Shown one piece after another: positions 48,205 to 59,057 of a stretch of DNA of 64,000 nt. Source of the stretch: Chaenocephalus aceratus (taxonomy: Eukaryota > Chordata > Actinopteri > Perciformes > Channichthyidae); NCBI GenBank assembly GCA_023974075.1, contig CM043792.1:10893456-10957455 (forward strand). The letters run 5' to 3'. The position numbers and the translations under genes were made by a program. Positions within the stretch are counted from its first letter, which is position 1; each line of letters opens with the position of its first letter. The notes under the pieces were generated by a model, which saw nothing but the letters and a program-made list of their open reading frames with translations, had not been told where the DNA came from and searched no databases.

Positions 48205-48402
48205 AACTACAGATTGTGTGGTATCACTTTATTTCATTAAATGAAAAACAAAAACTATTTGTAGCTTAGCTTTATACACTGCATTGCAGGAAATATACAC
48301 GATTTTTCTAGATTAAAACCACACAAGCACACAAACTCAAATTGATTTAAATAAAAAAACTCAAGAGTTCTCTCAGGGAAAGTGTTAGTTGATCCCTCAG
48401 CC
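48205..48402 (-). other. ELAC2: ELAC2 3' untranslated region with poly-A signal
   Basis: Downstream of the stop codon on the minus strand there are about 160 bases to an AATAAA hexamer (inside GAAATAAAGTGATACC, about 48230-48236). The cleavage site would fall near 48205-48220. The end point is an estimate. Confidence 0.55.
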
Positions 48403-48642
48403 TCAGACGGTCTTCAGCCTCTTGGTCTCCACGCTGCGCGGCGCTGCCTCCTCCCGGTCTCTTTTGGCACCTCGGCCCTCGTCGGCCATCTTCTGCTCGC
48501 CGGACGCCTCGGAGCTGCTTCCTCTCGAGTTTCTCAGCTCCCTCCTCTCTCTCCTCTCCTCCATCTCACCGATGTCCTCGGCAAAAAGGGTTTTCAGAGC
48601 TGGGATGAGCCTGGGAAGGATTTTAAAGTCCTCAAAGCGAAT
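48403..48642 (-). CDS. ELAC2: ELAC2 (tRNase Z long form), last coding exon
   Basis: Read from 48642 down to a TGA at 48405-48403, this exon gives 79 residues with no stop. It follows an AG acceptor (TTGTTTAG) and enters in phase 0 from the previous exon, which ends after DHMR. It begins [20 protein letters not shown] and continues with [16 protein letters not shown] charged sequence and a basic tail ending KRLKTV. This matches the C-terminus of vertebrate ELAC2, including the conserved L-IP-LK-LF pattern. ELAC2 is the zinc phosphodiesterase that cuts the 3' trailer from precursor tRNAs in nucleus and mitochondria. This tail lies after the catalytic core. Confidence 0.9.
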   Translation of the reverse strand: MRFEDFKILPRLIPALKTLFAEDIGEMEERRERRELRNSRGSSSEASGEQKMADEGRGAKRDREEAAPRSVETKRLKTV

Positions 48643-49080
48643 CTAAACAAAAAGAAAGTGGATCAAGTAAATGGGGTGAAATATAACTCCAGTGGCTTTT
48701 AACAAAGGCAAGCATCTTCATGTACTTGAGGACGGGGACTCAGCAAAAAACAATATAAAGCTCAGGAGTGCAAGCAAACTGTCTGCAGACGATTTATTGT
48801 GTGAAATTCTTAAATCGAGGCTCAAAACTTTTCTTGTTGTACATCATATTTATTTAGCACTAGCATAGCTCTTACCGTACCGTCATTGCTATGGGCCACA
48901 GTGTATTATTGTCTAATTGACCGTTTATCGCGTCATATCTTGTTTGACATTTTCTGACTTAGTTTGGCAGTGGTGCTATACAAATAAACTGGCTGTGTGC
49001 AAATGCTTTAGTTAGAATATACCTTCAACTGTTTATTATTGTGGATGTTTTGTATTAATGCTTGTGTATTCTACAAGGTA

Positions 49081-50363
49081 GGGAGACCAGGGACAGTTGT
49101 AACACGGGTCGGTTGTAACACCTTCAATATCTCCAATCACAAACAAGCTAGAGTGATGAAACTCACTCTGCACATGCGCAGTTAGATGGTAAGATCGCTG
49201 AGAAAAAAAGGAGCCATGTTTGAATTTCTCGCGTAAGATATCAGCAAAAGTGTGTTTCTGAGGTAAAATATTAACTACAATTATATGATGTATTTTTTGG
49301 ATACTGTCTTGAGTTCAAATGTCTAGGAATCCAAACTAGTATTATTAGAATCACTGTTTTGTAAGCTACAAATATAACTAGCTAAATATGGGTCAAGCTA
49401 GCAATCAGGCAGGTTCACAGGGGGTGGAAGCAAGACTGGTGGTCCTGGGACGGTTGTAACATGGCACATTTTCAATGATGGCTCATTTGCTTGAATGATC
49501 AATTGTTCATTCAAGCATACAGTTGTATTGTTGGTTGGTGTGCATTGTCCCTGTACAAATAAACAGAATCAAATACTGTACAGTAGGCCTAAAGTGTGTG
49601 TGTGTGTTATTACAGTATGCCAAATGTCAGAAAGAGGAAGACAGACAGGAGAGTGCCACTTGCTCTGCTGCAGAGGGCCTCAAATGAAGTTGAGAAGGGC
49701 AAATCATTCAGGGAAGTGGCAAAGTCCCTGGATATATATGTCACCCTGTACCGGTTCCATAAAAAGAGGCTGAGGTTGGAGAATCAGGGATCACAAACAC
49801 CCCCAAGAGTAGGCTACTGGACACCAAACAAGGTGTTCTCAACAGAGCAGGGGATGCTTTTGAGAGACTACCGGATGGAGGCAGCTGATTTATATTATGG
49901 TCTCAGCTCAAAGGAGGTAGGTGTACATAATTAAGGTAGAAGCACCTCTCAGAGAACAATTTAATCCTTCACAGAGGATGATGCTGTGTGTGTTATCTGT
50001 TATCCTGTTCATTGTTTGTTGGAGGAAGTGTGAAACCCCATTCAAATCTTGTTGCCTTAGAATTTGACAGCTTTCCCTATTTGTTGTCATAGTGTGAACA
50101 AGGTAACCGTTATTAACATGTTACAACCGTGCCTGGCATGTGTTACAACTGTCCCTGTACACAAGGACAGTTGTAACAGTTGAGTTGTTTTTTTTTAATA
50201 CATTTTCCAACCTGTACTTATTTCATAAAAACATCTTAAATACATTGTTTCAGTAGCTGACATATTGATAATGTATAATATAGCAAAATGGCTATCCTAT
50301 TGTAAATGGTTTTTTACTTATCGGGGAAAAACCCAAAAAGTGTTGCAACTGTCCCTGGTCTCC
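49081..50363. mobile_element. pogo-type Tc1/mariner element, internally deleted
   Basis: TA lies at 49079-49080 and 50364-50365. The left end is GGGAGACCAGGGACAGTTGT and the right end in reverse complement is GGAGACCAGGGACAGTTGCA. GTTGTAACA phrases recur just inside. The element keeps only the first part of a transposase (49617-49934) and has no DDE catalytic domain. Confidence 0.85.
49617..49934 (+). pseudogene. pogo transposase N-terminal fragment (psq-type helix-turn-helix)
   Basis: The frame gives 105 residues starting MPNVRKRKTDRRVPL. The region KGKSFREVAKSLDI followed by TLYRFHKKR resembles the psq/CENP-B type DNA-binding helix-turn-helix at the start of pogo transposases. It is followed by VFSTEQGMLLRDY and AADLYYGLSSKEV, which match the second N-terminal part of fish pogo proteins. 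The start follows an acceptor-like TTATTACAG. After SSKEV a GT (GAGGTAGGT) could be a splice donor, but no downstream exon with DDE residues exists within the element. A DNA-binding-only fragment is what remains. Confidence 0.75.
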
Positions 50364-51376
50364 TATTTATTTATGTCGACTGATAAGCGATGATTCACTC
50401 AAGGAACATTGTGAGCCTCTCCGCTCACACAGGGTTGAATTAGGGACGGAAAGAGCAGGTTGGTTGATCAGGCGTTTATTAGCTCCAAACAAAGTATACA
50501 CGGGTCTCAAACGTTGCCCGTGTGGGAACCTTCACAGGTCCTTTGGCGACCTTCCAGGATCCCGCCTACTGCAAAACAGACCAGAAACAGGTTACGACAT
50601 GCTTTTATTCCGGCACTGATTACCTGATTCCGATCAGCTGTCTGGCCTCCAGCAGAGCCACTCCCTTCACTCCAGCAGCCGGCGCCCTAAACCACACCCC
50701 GCTGCCACAAACATATTTATGGAGGTATAATTGTGAAGCCAGAGAGAATGGAAAAGTGCTCCCACAGTATTTCATATATTGTATTTATTTGTGTTCTTAG
50801 ATTGAGGATAATACAACTCAGAACTTGTGTTTGCATATTTAAACTTATTAATGTTTAAAACTAGCAAAGTTTCCTGATTTTAGATCAGAAAAAACAAGAA
50901 TGGGAATCTCCCCTTTGGATACCGGTTTAAAACGTTTTTGATACTTGTGCAACAGAGATAATCTGTTTTGTATTACAATACGAAGATACTGTACCTTTGT
51001 TGAATATAAACAACAGAAAACTTTGTCTAAATGCTATTAAAATGATGCATTCAGGTGCAATAATTTGGACCAGAAAAACACTTTCCGTTCCCAAACGGTG
51101 TGCCGTGAGTCAAGTCCGGGTGTGCCGTGGGATTTTGTGACAACTATACGTTATTATTGCAATATACAACTACACAAAAATTATTATTTAATTTACTATA
51201 TCAGTACTTTGTAGGTTTATATGTACGTAATCTGCGCGACTTGCGCGTCCACATCTCCACGGGCAGTGCTGCATAAACATGGCTGAGTCAGCGATAACTT
51301 TCGAGGGTGGAGGTATGCCCATTATTTTGAGTTCGTCCGAAGAATAGACAGGAATGTGACGGTGAGGTGCAAACTG

Positions 51377-52160
51377 TAGTGATGGCAGTTTGACACTGAA
51401 GCTTCGCACGGAGCTTCAACCCTGGACTTCCTATTCCATAGAAGCAGTGCTTCAAAGCTTGCTTCAAATCACGTGACATATGACGTCCGAAGCAGCAACT
51501 GCTTCATTTCCTGAATGAATCACTTGACTGGTTCGCAGTCCATTCACGCGATTCAATGCACTGCCTCGTCTCGATTCTGACGGGTGACAGGTTGAAACAG
51601 TTTCAAATTTGAGCGCTTCAACACTTTATGACCGCTTTAAACAATGCGCAATGTGTGGGTTGTTGTCGTGGTTTGCGTTGTTGCTGTTGGTATTGCATTT
51701 GAATTGTAGTATCATTATAGAGCAAGCCAGGAAGAAAGATAGGTCGTTCTGGCTCGGGAAACACTTCGAAATGTGGAGAAGTTGTGAACAAAAAGACAAT
51801 TATGAGTAATATAAAAACAGTTCAATAGTTTGAGGAATAGATAGCCCAGTGGGTCGAGCCGGCGGCCCGAATGCGGCGATGTCCTCCGCGCAGCTGGTTC
51901 AAAGCCCGGAATGGATGTATTTTTAATCATTGCTTTTCAACTTTAATAACTGATAAAAGGCACTCTCCTCCCAAAAAAATGTCCAGCACTCTCTAGTCTC
52001 TTCTCAATAACCCAATACACACAATTATCAATCTTTAATTGCAAATAGAATATCGCCAGGAGAGGTCGCTGTAACTGAAGCTTCGAGAAATTAACCTATT
52101 TCCGACACAATTGTCCAAGTGGTTCGATGCTTCGTTCAAAGCTTCATGTTGCCATCACTA
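51377..52160. mobile_element. hAT element nested in the BED finger, perfect 8-bp duplication
   Basis: GCAAACTG lies at 51369-51376 and 52161-52168. The left end is TAGTGATGGCAG and the right end in reverse complement is TAGTGATGGCAACATGAAGC. Sub-terminal GAAGCTTCG and CTTCGTTCAAAGCTTC are related palindromes. It splits the BED finger between its C-x2-C pair and the rest. It carries a tRNA-like segment at 51836-51912. No coding sequence. Confidence 0.88.
51836..51912 (+). ncRNA. tRNA-like segment with pol III A and B boxes
   Basis: TAGCCCAGTGGG fits the A-box consensus TRGYNNARNNGG, and 46 bases later GGTTCAAAGCC fits the B-box GGTTCRANNCC. Between them, GAATGC and CCGCGC could form anticodon-arm-like parts. 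The acceptor stem is not convincing and it lies inside a hAT element, so I read it as a tRNA-derived passenger or a tRNA pseudogene and not a working tRNA gene. Confidence 0.45.
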
Positions 52161-52260
52161 GCAAACTGTGTCCAGGCCAGAAGCTGTTATCCACTGCTGT
52201 AAACACCACGTCAAACCTCAACACACACCTGCAAAGAACACATGCTAAGGTGAAGCTAAC
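52161..52260 (+). pseudogene. BED zinc-finger half of a hAT transposase
   Basis: The frame at 52169-52260 includes PGQKLLSTAVNTTSNLNTHL followed by QRTH. The His pair (HLQRTH) of a BED finger is present. Its C-x2-C half lies before the nested hAT, ending at 51376. The frame upstream also contains a stop after 22 codons of the N-terminus (ATG at 51279). The gene is dead. Confidence 0.6.
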
Positions 52261-53519
52261 GCACACGCTATTTGTTGTTTGTTTATATCACGTAGTCTGT
52301 TCTTCTTCTCTGTCTTCCGGTTGTTGCCTGTTTTGAATGACAAATACACACTACCGCCGCCTGCTGGTAAGGAGAGTTATTGCCACTCACGCATGCGCAG
52401 TTCGTACGTGCTCGGCGAGTAAAGTAACGAGTTACTTTATGTAGATAGTAACGAAGTAGTGTAATATATTACTTTTTTTTAAAGTAATATGTAATATATT
52501 AAAAAAAATTAGTAACGACCCCATCTCTGGAGTTGGCGTTCTCTACTCTGATTTACATGAAGAACAACAGGAGGTCACAGCTCTCTGTTGAACAGGACTT
52601 GCGAGTGGCCATCTCCTCAGTGCCAACAAGGATTAAAAAAATCTGCGCGCCCCGACAGGCACATGTATCTCACTAATTTGTAAATCGGCAAAATATTTAC
52701 ATTAGCACATGTTTCAATGCTGATTGCTGAAATGTTACATTTATCATTTGTAGTTCAGGACCATGGACAATGCAGCTTCCTTGCATTGACAGTTCTCTGT
52801 GCTGAATTTCTGCTGAGTTTCCTTTACCTCATTTTTTTATTGTGTGACCTGTCTGGTTTAAATGAGTGTGTTGCTGCTTTGATGAAGCCTAATTTGATAA
52901 CGTTTCAAATTAATTTCTGAAATACTAAATTAATAAATATTTCATGAGTAATATAGTTGTCTTTGTCACATTTTATTTGGCATTAGTAAATAATTATGCA
53001 CATGTACAGATATTTTACATGATATGAGTGATAACACGTGTTATAAGGGCTATTTTGCACAATAGGTGTGCCTTGAGATTTTTACTTGTCCTTTGGTGTG
53101 CCTTGGGCACAAAAAGTTTGGGAACCACTGCAGTAGATGGCTGTCATGTTTTTTTTTTTTAAGACACAAAGCATAGATGAGAGACATCCAATCCGGGCTT
53201 AACTAAGATAAAACATGCAGGGTGTGTCCTGCCATCATTGTGATTAGTTGCAACTATAATAACAAACAAATAATTAAATACAAAATACAAAAAATAAGAC
53301 GTTTATTATTTCAAATTGTTCCATTGTTGTGCGGAGTTTTTGCTTTGGCTTTTTGTACACATATTAGCAGTTAACATTATAACGCCTTGTGTGGAATGCC
53401 TTGACAATACTATGTTTCAAATGTGGTCATGCCAACAAAGCCCCTTAGTATTGTATTGTATTATTAGCTAGTTTGGTATTATTATAATGAACACCATGGT
53501 GTTGCACAGTGACACGTAC

Positions 53520-53664
53520 CCTCATGTGGTCGAAGGAGATCCCCACCCTGTCGTCGAAGTCCTCGCTGAAGAGAGGGATCTTGGCGTAGCGCTGGCTGAA
53601 GTGGTTCAGCATGATGAACTCGGCGTTCATCCTCATGCCGATGCCGATGGCCTGGGAGGTGGTG
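53520..53664 (-). CDS. ELAC2: ELAC2, penultimate coding exon
   Basis: This exon is 145 nt: one base completing a Ser codon, then 48 codons. It begins [17 protein letters not shown] and continues with [15 protein letters not shown] and ISFDHMR. This is the most conserved C-terminal part of ELAC2, holding the metal-binding His of the LNHFSQRY motif. The acceptor is TCTGACAG and the donor GTACGT. No stops or shifts. The residues match vertebrate ELAC2 almost throughout. Confidence 0.93.
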
Positions 53665-53996
53665 CTGTCAGAGAACATGGAGCAGAGAGTCAGAGATGTA
53701 CTGTCTCCTCACTGAAGCTGAAACTAAAGAGCTGCAGGGGGAAACTGACCATGGGAATATTGCTTTTCCATCGGACATAAAGACATTTTTGTGAAGACAG
53801 ACTCTCACTCTGGCACTAAAACCGGTGCAAAAATCAATGTCAATTTCTGTGGAAAGTGGAGAAGTTTGACATTGCACTCAAAACTGAGTCAACTAGGTGC
53901 TTTTATTATGTTGCCTGACTAACTGCCTATTTATTCATTTACAAAAACACCATTAAAGCCCTGCAGAGGCAGTTTGTGACACTTTATTTCTCTCGC

Positions 53997-54075
53997 CTAT
54001 GTTTTTTATCCACGGCCTCCTCCTCCATCCCGTCTTCCAGCATTGCCTCGTGGATCAGCAAGGTTGCATCCTTTC
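53997..54075 (-). CDS. ELAC2: ELAC2, antepenultimate coding exon
   Basis: This 79-nt exon encodes [20 protein letters not shown] and ends VDKKH plus two bases of a Ser codon. It matches the vertebrate ELAC2 segment with the conserved [11 protein letters not shown] motif. The acceptor is GATTTTGCAG. The donor reads AG|GCGAGA, so the intron (53665-53996) appears to be a GC-AG intron, or the donor has mutated. Phases agree with both neighbours. Confidence 0.92.
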
Positions 54076-54785
54076 CTGCAAAATCAAAACAAACCAATCA
54101 GAGGGCCTGCATCACAGAGAAGAACTTCCTGTCCCGCAGGAAATCAATCAGGTAGTCGGGCCTAATCAAGACATGGGCGCGCCCTGTTTGCCGAGCCGTC
54201 TGTAATGAACAGGCGTGGGACGTATCGGAGGCTTTGCTTGGACGGAATCCAGTCAAGCAATTTAAGAAGAGTCAATGAAGAAGGATCCCGCAGGAGCCAT
54301 TAGGGAGGCTGCCAGCTGCGAGAATGATTGAAAGCATTAAGAAATATCTGATAAATTATTCAGACCCAACCCGTGTAGTCAAGCTTCAGCTAGATAACCT
54401 TATATCTCTGGGATATTGAAAGCATACGCTCAATTTGCTCTTACATACCGTAGGTCTCTGTGGATGTACCTGAGTGAAACTTTAATATCATACATCATTA
54501 TAGCTGTAGGACATATGGCCATATTATGTGGTCGTGCCCTTACATGTTTGGGCTGTAAGTTCAAAACTTAGGAAATGTTGGGTTTGGACTCTTGTCGCCT
54601 TATGTTGCGGTCTCTAACTTTTTTGTGTGTTCGTTCTGGTTTTGTGATTTGCCTTTTTATTTATTGGAATTTTTTTTTTATTATTTTGCCCTTTCTTTAA
54701 TTAGTTTAAAGAAAGGAATTTTTTAACAAGCAATTTGTTGTATAAGGGCATTATAGTAAAAGTAGCAGATCCAAGGACACTTTAA

Positions 54786-54945
54786 AGGGTCCCTATAATC
54801 CTCATTTTCAGGTTCATATTTGTATTTTGTGCCTCTACTGTGACATGTCTCGATTCTTTAATATTCAAAAAGATAATTATTTTTCTCATACTGCCTTCTG
54901 CAGCACCTCTTTTCACCCTCTGTCTGAAACCAGAGCCCACACTGA
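54786..54945. mobile_element. Family A MITE, 5' part
   Basis: TTAA at 54782-54785 is followed by AGGGTCCCTATAATCCTCAT. The interior has CATACTGCCTTCTGCAGCAC, CTCTTTTCACC and GAAACCAGAGCCCAC. The copy stops at about 54945 and the other end is missing. Confidence 0.65.
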
Positions 54946-55989
54946 AAAAAAAGGCCGTTGGATTAACATGATTTTAATATGGAAACCGGTTGCACACATT
55001 AAAAACATGTGTACTCAAAACTATTCCATTATGTTAAAGACACACAACTATGTTATGTCAAAGAAACATGAAATTGTTCATGTGAATATTTCCTTTAATA
55101 TTAGGTATATTCATTTACCCTATGTTTAACCAACATGACTTTTTAATGTTCATTTTAGGCTTTTAATATACTCAGTATATTTAATTTGTACCTGTTAAAG
55201 CCACATTAATATTTTGTTTAAACTACATGCTATAGTTTTTTAATCTACCTAGTGCTCAAGGGGTACATACGATTATTTATTTCATGTGAATAGAGGCATG
55301 TCGTACACTCTTCTACAGGATCCATCCTAATCTCTTATATCTACAGCATTTATCATAACATTTTAAAACAAATAGTCAATAAAGACAAACACATTTCTTT
55401 GAACAACATTCATGTATTTTTCTCAAAAAATAAAACAATATTAACAACCACCACACATCCAGATGAGCTTTTGGTTTTTCCATCATGCAGCCCCAGGAGA
55501 ATTAACAAATACATTGAAAATAAAGAAATAGAAGAAATAGAAAAAGTTTGTGATGCATATACATATACATTATTGTGTTAGAACACAGCAAGGAAGCATA
55601 AAGGAAACTATTCTCCCGACCAAAATAAAGGTTTATTGGGCCAAATGGCAAAGAAAGGCTTATTTTTGTAACTCATTCGTAGTAAACAATTGACAGAAAA
55701 TGTCAACGCCTAGCCGAAAAAAGGAAATGTTCTTGTAAATCCATTATTTAAATAGTAACCTGCTAATATGAAAGGGCACTTTAATACAAAAAAGCAATGG
55801 CATTGCTTTGGAAAAATACATGGAAGTATAATAATGGCCTGGTTTCTCACCACATATGCACTAAAGAAAGTATTACAAATAAAAACAAGAACTGACATTT
55901 TGAAGTTAGTACATTAGTACAATTAGTACATTCTGAAACACATGACAAATGGTACATTCTGAAAACACACATTTCTGAAATATGCAAAT

Positions 55990-56876
55990 CAATACAACAA
56001 AAAGCATGAACAAAGGAAGTGCAAGACTGTTGTATCGATGAAAGTCCAGTATAAATGCTGTAAAAGTGCACAATGGTCCGTGGCAACAGCTCTCTCAAAT
56101 AGTTTGTTTTTAAACGCTTGGGCTTTCTTGGAGAGCATGTTGCCGTCTAGCTCCATTAACATTTGCTGGAGCACTTCGAATGTGCACTTCAGTTTAGGGG
56201 GGTAGTTCAGGTTCATTGCAGACATTAGTCAAAATAACATGGTAGCAGCTAATGCGATGTTGTCCACATCAGTTAGTACCTGTTGGCCTTCCAGGACAAT
56301 CTGTCCTCTGGTCTCATCTGTCCTCTGGTCTCATGGTGGAATTGTGTTTGACAACATAAAGTCCCACTATCCCCTCAATGGACCGCAGAATGACGTCTTC
56401 ATCTTCTGCCTGCAGAGTGCACAGTCACAAAAGGAACAGAGTGAGATCTAACAAATCAATACATATATATACCCATTACTAAATCCCTGTCTTTAACAAG
56501 TACATTTTGTCAGATTTCTGTACTTTTAAGCCTCCTTGTTATCTGATATACTCCTGTCTGACCTAATAAAAAATCAGGTCAGACATTCAGGTTCATTTCC
56601 TGTATCCGTTTTAAATTAAAAGCCCTCTAGCTGTTTAGTGTAGTCTGGCTATTAAACAAAAAACAGGGATGTTCACATACTTTAGGCTATATACTATGTG
56701 GTGTTTCAATAAATACATATTTTAAAGCCCAACAAAAAAAATCAAAAGGTAAAATATTACTTCTACTGACCACAAACTCTCTCAGCAGATCTTCTGGGTC
56801 CTCATTGAGGTGCACACACAGCCCCTTGAGAAGACAATCCCGCAAGGTTGAGGTCAATCTTCTCCACACCAATTAC
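55990..56876 (-). pseudogene. Decayed multi-exon fragment of an expanded fish gene family
   Basis: Two exon-like blocks are seen on the minus strand. The first (56876-56771) gives GLCVHLNEDPEDLLREFV before a GT donor. The second (from 56409, after an AG acceptor) gives AEDEDVILRSIEGIVGLYVV, and after breaks, MNLNYPPKLKCTFEVLQQML with KAQAFKNKLF. I recall this arrangement from the C-terminal half of uncharacterised, many-copy fish proteins, but have no name for it. A 17-bp tandem duplication (56299-56315 and 56316-56332) shifts the frame, and a stop follows before MSAMNLNY. Kept splice sites show it came by DNA duplication or capture, not by retrotransposition. Confidence 0.55.
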
Positions 56877-57852
56877 CTATCACAGAAAAACATATTTGAA
56901 ATTATTTCATTATTCACACACAAATAAAACAAAAGTGTTCTGCTCCTTAAAGGCGACATTTACCATTTAATGATGTACCTTTAGGTTAATATGAACCGAC
57001 TTCGGCCGAGATGGGCGCCTCCAGTGTAAAAAGCTACAGTAGCCTATACTAATGCAATGAGTACAACTTTGTACGGAGCCATACACATTGGACGGAGCCA
57101 TACACACTCGCGTTGCGAGCTAATTTCCATTGGTTTCAATGGAGATGTGCACTGCAGCAGCGCGCACCGCTCGAGGAACAACCCATCGCAACCGAGAAAC
57201 ATCTCAACTTCCGTAAACACAAGTGTACGGCAAATATGGAAGTTAAGTTCATGAATCATTTCACAGCGGGTGGATCGTAACCCTTACTTTAAGATCTGTC
57301 CGGTATGTACCCCATATTCATGGTATGTGCACCGCTGCTAAAATGTAACACAATCATTAATATCCTCCACTTTCCAGTATTAAGTGTCGCTTTCCGGGAC
57401 ACACCCCCACACACAATATTGTGTCTCTGTTTTTATCTGTGTGTATTTACGGTATTTACATGAACACAGAGCGGATCAAAGCAGAGACATAAACACCGTT
57501 TTTTAGGGAAAACACTGCGGTCCCACAGACAATATTGTATCTTTAACAATCAACACCTTAAATGGGTAAAGATGGTCGCTTAACGTAAGGTAGGCCTACA
57601 ACCTGCATCAGCGCCCTTAAAGGGGAAAGGAAACACCAATTACAGTTATAATATTCCGGTAGTTTATTCATTTTACAATGGATATTGATCGTAATATTTA
57701 TTGTATATGATATTACTCGCCAAAAGAAAATTAATTATCTGCAGGCCGGGTGGGGAATTCCGGGACCAGGCCGCCGCCATTAGGGGAGTCCCAAATGGTG
57801 ACGTCACTGGCTGTGTTTTCGCTCCACCGGAAGTCAACACAACGTAGCAGAT

Positions 57853-58020
57853 ATGGCAGCGATGGAGGAATTTTGCAATGAGATCGACGTTTTGAACGAT
57901 GAATTTGACTATTCGTCGGGAGATGACATTGATGTGGAAGCATCTACAGTTACCAGGCATCCCATGGCCTATGCTTATGAACCGATTCGGTCGAATAGAG
58001 TGGCATACGATCCGGAATAA
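57853..58020 (+). CDS. 55-residue acidic ORF with YEP motif in the Kolobok-like element
   Basis: The frame starts at ATG (57853) and ends TAA (58018-58020). It encodes an acidic N-terminal part (EEFCNEIDVLNDEFDY) and ends MAYAYEPIRSNRVAYDPE. The short tyrosine-plus-EP stretch resembles the start of P2X7-tail-like proteins that are common in fish and often linked with transposons, but the link is weak. It is probably the first exon of a longer protein whose remaining exons were lost. Its promoter would face away from the element's left end. Confidence 0.4.
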   Translation: MAAMEEFCNEIDVLNDEFDYSSGDDIDVEASTVTRHPMAYAYEPIRSNRVAYDPE

Positions 58021-58679
58021 AAATTTAAAAAAAAACACAATGCTAACAGTGAGCCTCTGAATTAGCCCCGAGCGAAAAATGCTAATCTATTACTGCACAG
58101 AAAATCACTCCTAGCTCCCTTATTACTTATCCTAGCCGCACATCCAACACATCGTTTATGATCGCAAGGAGACACAGAATCTAACGGTGCCCACCTCAAC
58201 ACTGAAAGATACAAACTCGCGAGGTTATCCACAAAAACGTACATCAAAACAAGTGGCGCTAGGTACTAACATACGCCAGGCTAACGGCTTACCTTCCTCA
58301 TTGTCTGGTCTAAACGGGTCTTCAATGGCATTACAACGATAAAAACGATGATGTAGTTAATCCATAGGTTAATATCCAATGGGGCTGTGTCCCCTTTGAA
58401 ATGTTCTGATAATCTATAAGCAATACAACTGCAATTCCTTTATCTGCTGTCCGCTCTGTGCTCCGTGCGCTCTGGGTCCTGCAATACCATCCATCAATAG
58501 CAATACTAGCCTTTTTAGGGCTGTTTTCGACAGATGAGCGTGTGTATGCCAGTTTAATTAGTTGAGCTATAGAACACCCCCAATTCTCTATTGTACGTCA
58601 TAATAATAGCTACCATTTAGTTTGGACGCGATTGCGTTAATTAATAAGGTCACACTGTGTCAGTAAATACATGTGTGAG

Positions 58680-59057
58680 CTAGTAATCTGGTAGTGCTGC
58701 AATATGTACCTCTCTCTCGGCAGCTGAAGCAACTCGTTTGGTGGCTCGAACTTCACGTTTGTTGACACTGTCATTGTCTTGCGCGGCCGACGTGCTGGGA
58801 CGGTCGGTGTTCCCGACTGCATACGTTGAGAAATCGAATATTGTGGGAACAGATCCTGGCTTCAAATCCAATGTTTTGTATTGAACCAGGCATCCAGACT
58901 GGACTTTGAGCAGCTTCTCATCCTTTAGTGGCAGCCTATGGAAATGTACTTCTTCCTTCTTCGTATAAAATCCATTTGTGCAGCCTGGGGCAATACAATA
59001 AACTCCTGACGACGACCGTTTTCTTGTAATGTAAACTACTGGTGCATTGCACGCCAT
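58680..59057 (-). pseudogene. THAP-domain protein fragment with a deleted zinc-finger centre
   Basis: From ATG at 59057 the frame gives about 125 residues. YCIAPGCTN supplies the first C-x4-C pair, FHRLPLKDEKLLKV the next conserved THAP block, and LKPGSVPTIFDF the closing block (the AVPTIF box). Between KV and LKPG only about a dozen residues remain, so the part that should hold the invariant Trp and the C-x2-H pair is missing. The finger should not fold. The rest (RPSTSAAQ, EVRATKRVASAAEREV) is a polar linker. This would be the N-terminus of a Kolobok or P-type transposase. Confidence 0.7.

Larger units (their letters stand above)
51060..53130 (+). mobile_element. ZBED-type hAT element, decayed and interrupted
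   Basis: The right end is GTTTGGGAACCACTG at 53116-53130, the reverse complement of the usual CAGTGGTTCCCAAAC start. The left end near 51078-51110 (CGTTCCCAAACGGTGTGCCG) is degraded and its exact start is unclear. GTGTGCC phrases lie near both ends. Inside are a split BED zinc-finger segment (about 51279-51376 and 52161-52260) and, at about 52545-52670, a segment including RRSQLSVEQDLRVAISS, typical of the C-terminal end of hAT transposases. The middle of the transposase is gone. Another hAT terminus (CCCCATCTCTG, about 52530) lies inside. Confidence 0.7.
48643..53519 (-). other. ELAC2: ELAC2 last intron, filled with DNA transposons
   Basis: The intron runs from a GT donor (GTACGT, 53519) to an AG acceptor (48643-48644). 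It is 4.9 kb and holds a pogo element (49081-50363) and a ZBED-hAT (about 51060-53130) with a second hAT inside. 50366-51060 and 53131-53519 show nothing recognisable. Confidence 0.75.

Noticed and set aside
48382..48702. 106-codon plus-strand frame
   Set aside because: Antisense shadow of the last ELAC2 exon.
51836..51912. A functional tRNA gene
   Set aside because: A- and B-box matches are good but no acceptor stem pairs well, and it sits inside a hAT element; kept only as tRNA-like.
53487..53780. 97-codon plus-strand frame
   Set aside because: It is the antisense shadow of the conserved ELAC2 exon at 53520-53664.
54100..54300. Possible further ELAC2 exon next to the KDATLL exon
   Set aside because: No minus-strand frame gives the expected SGDT or metal-binding residues, and stops occur in the candidate frames.
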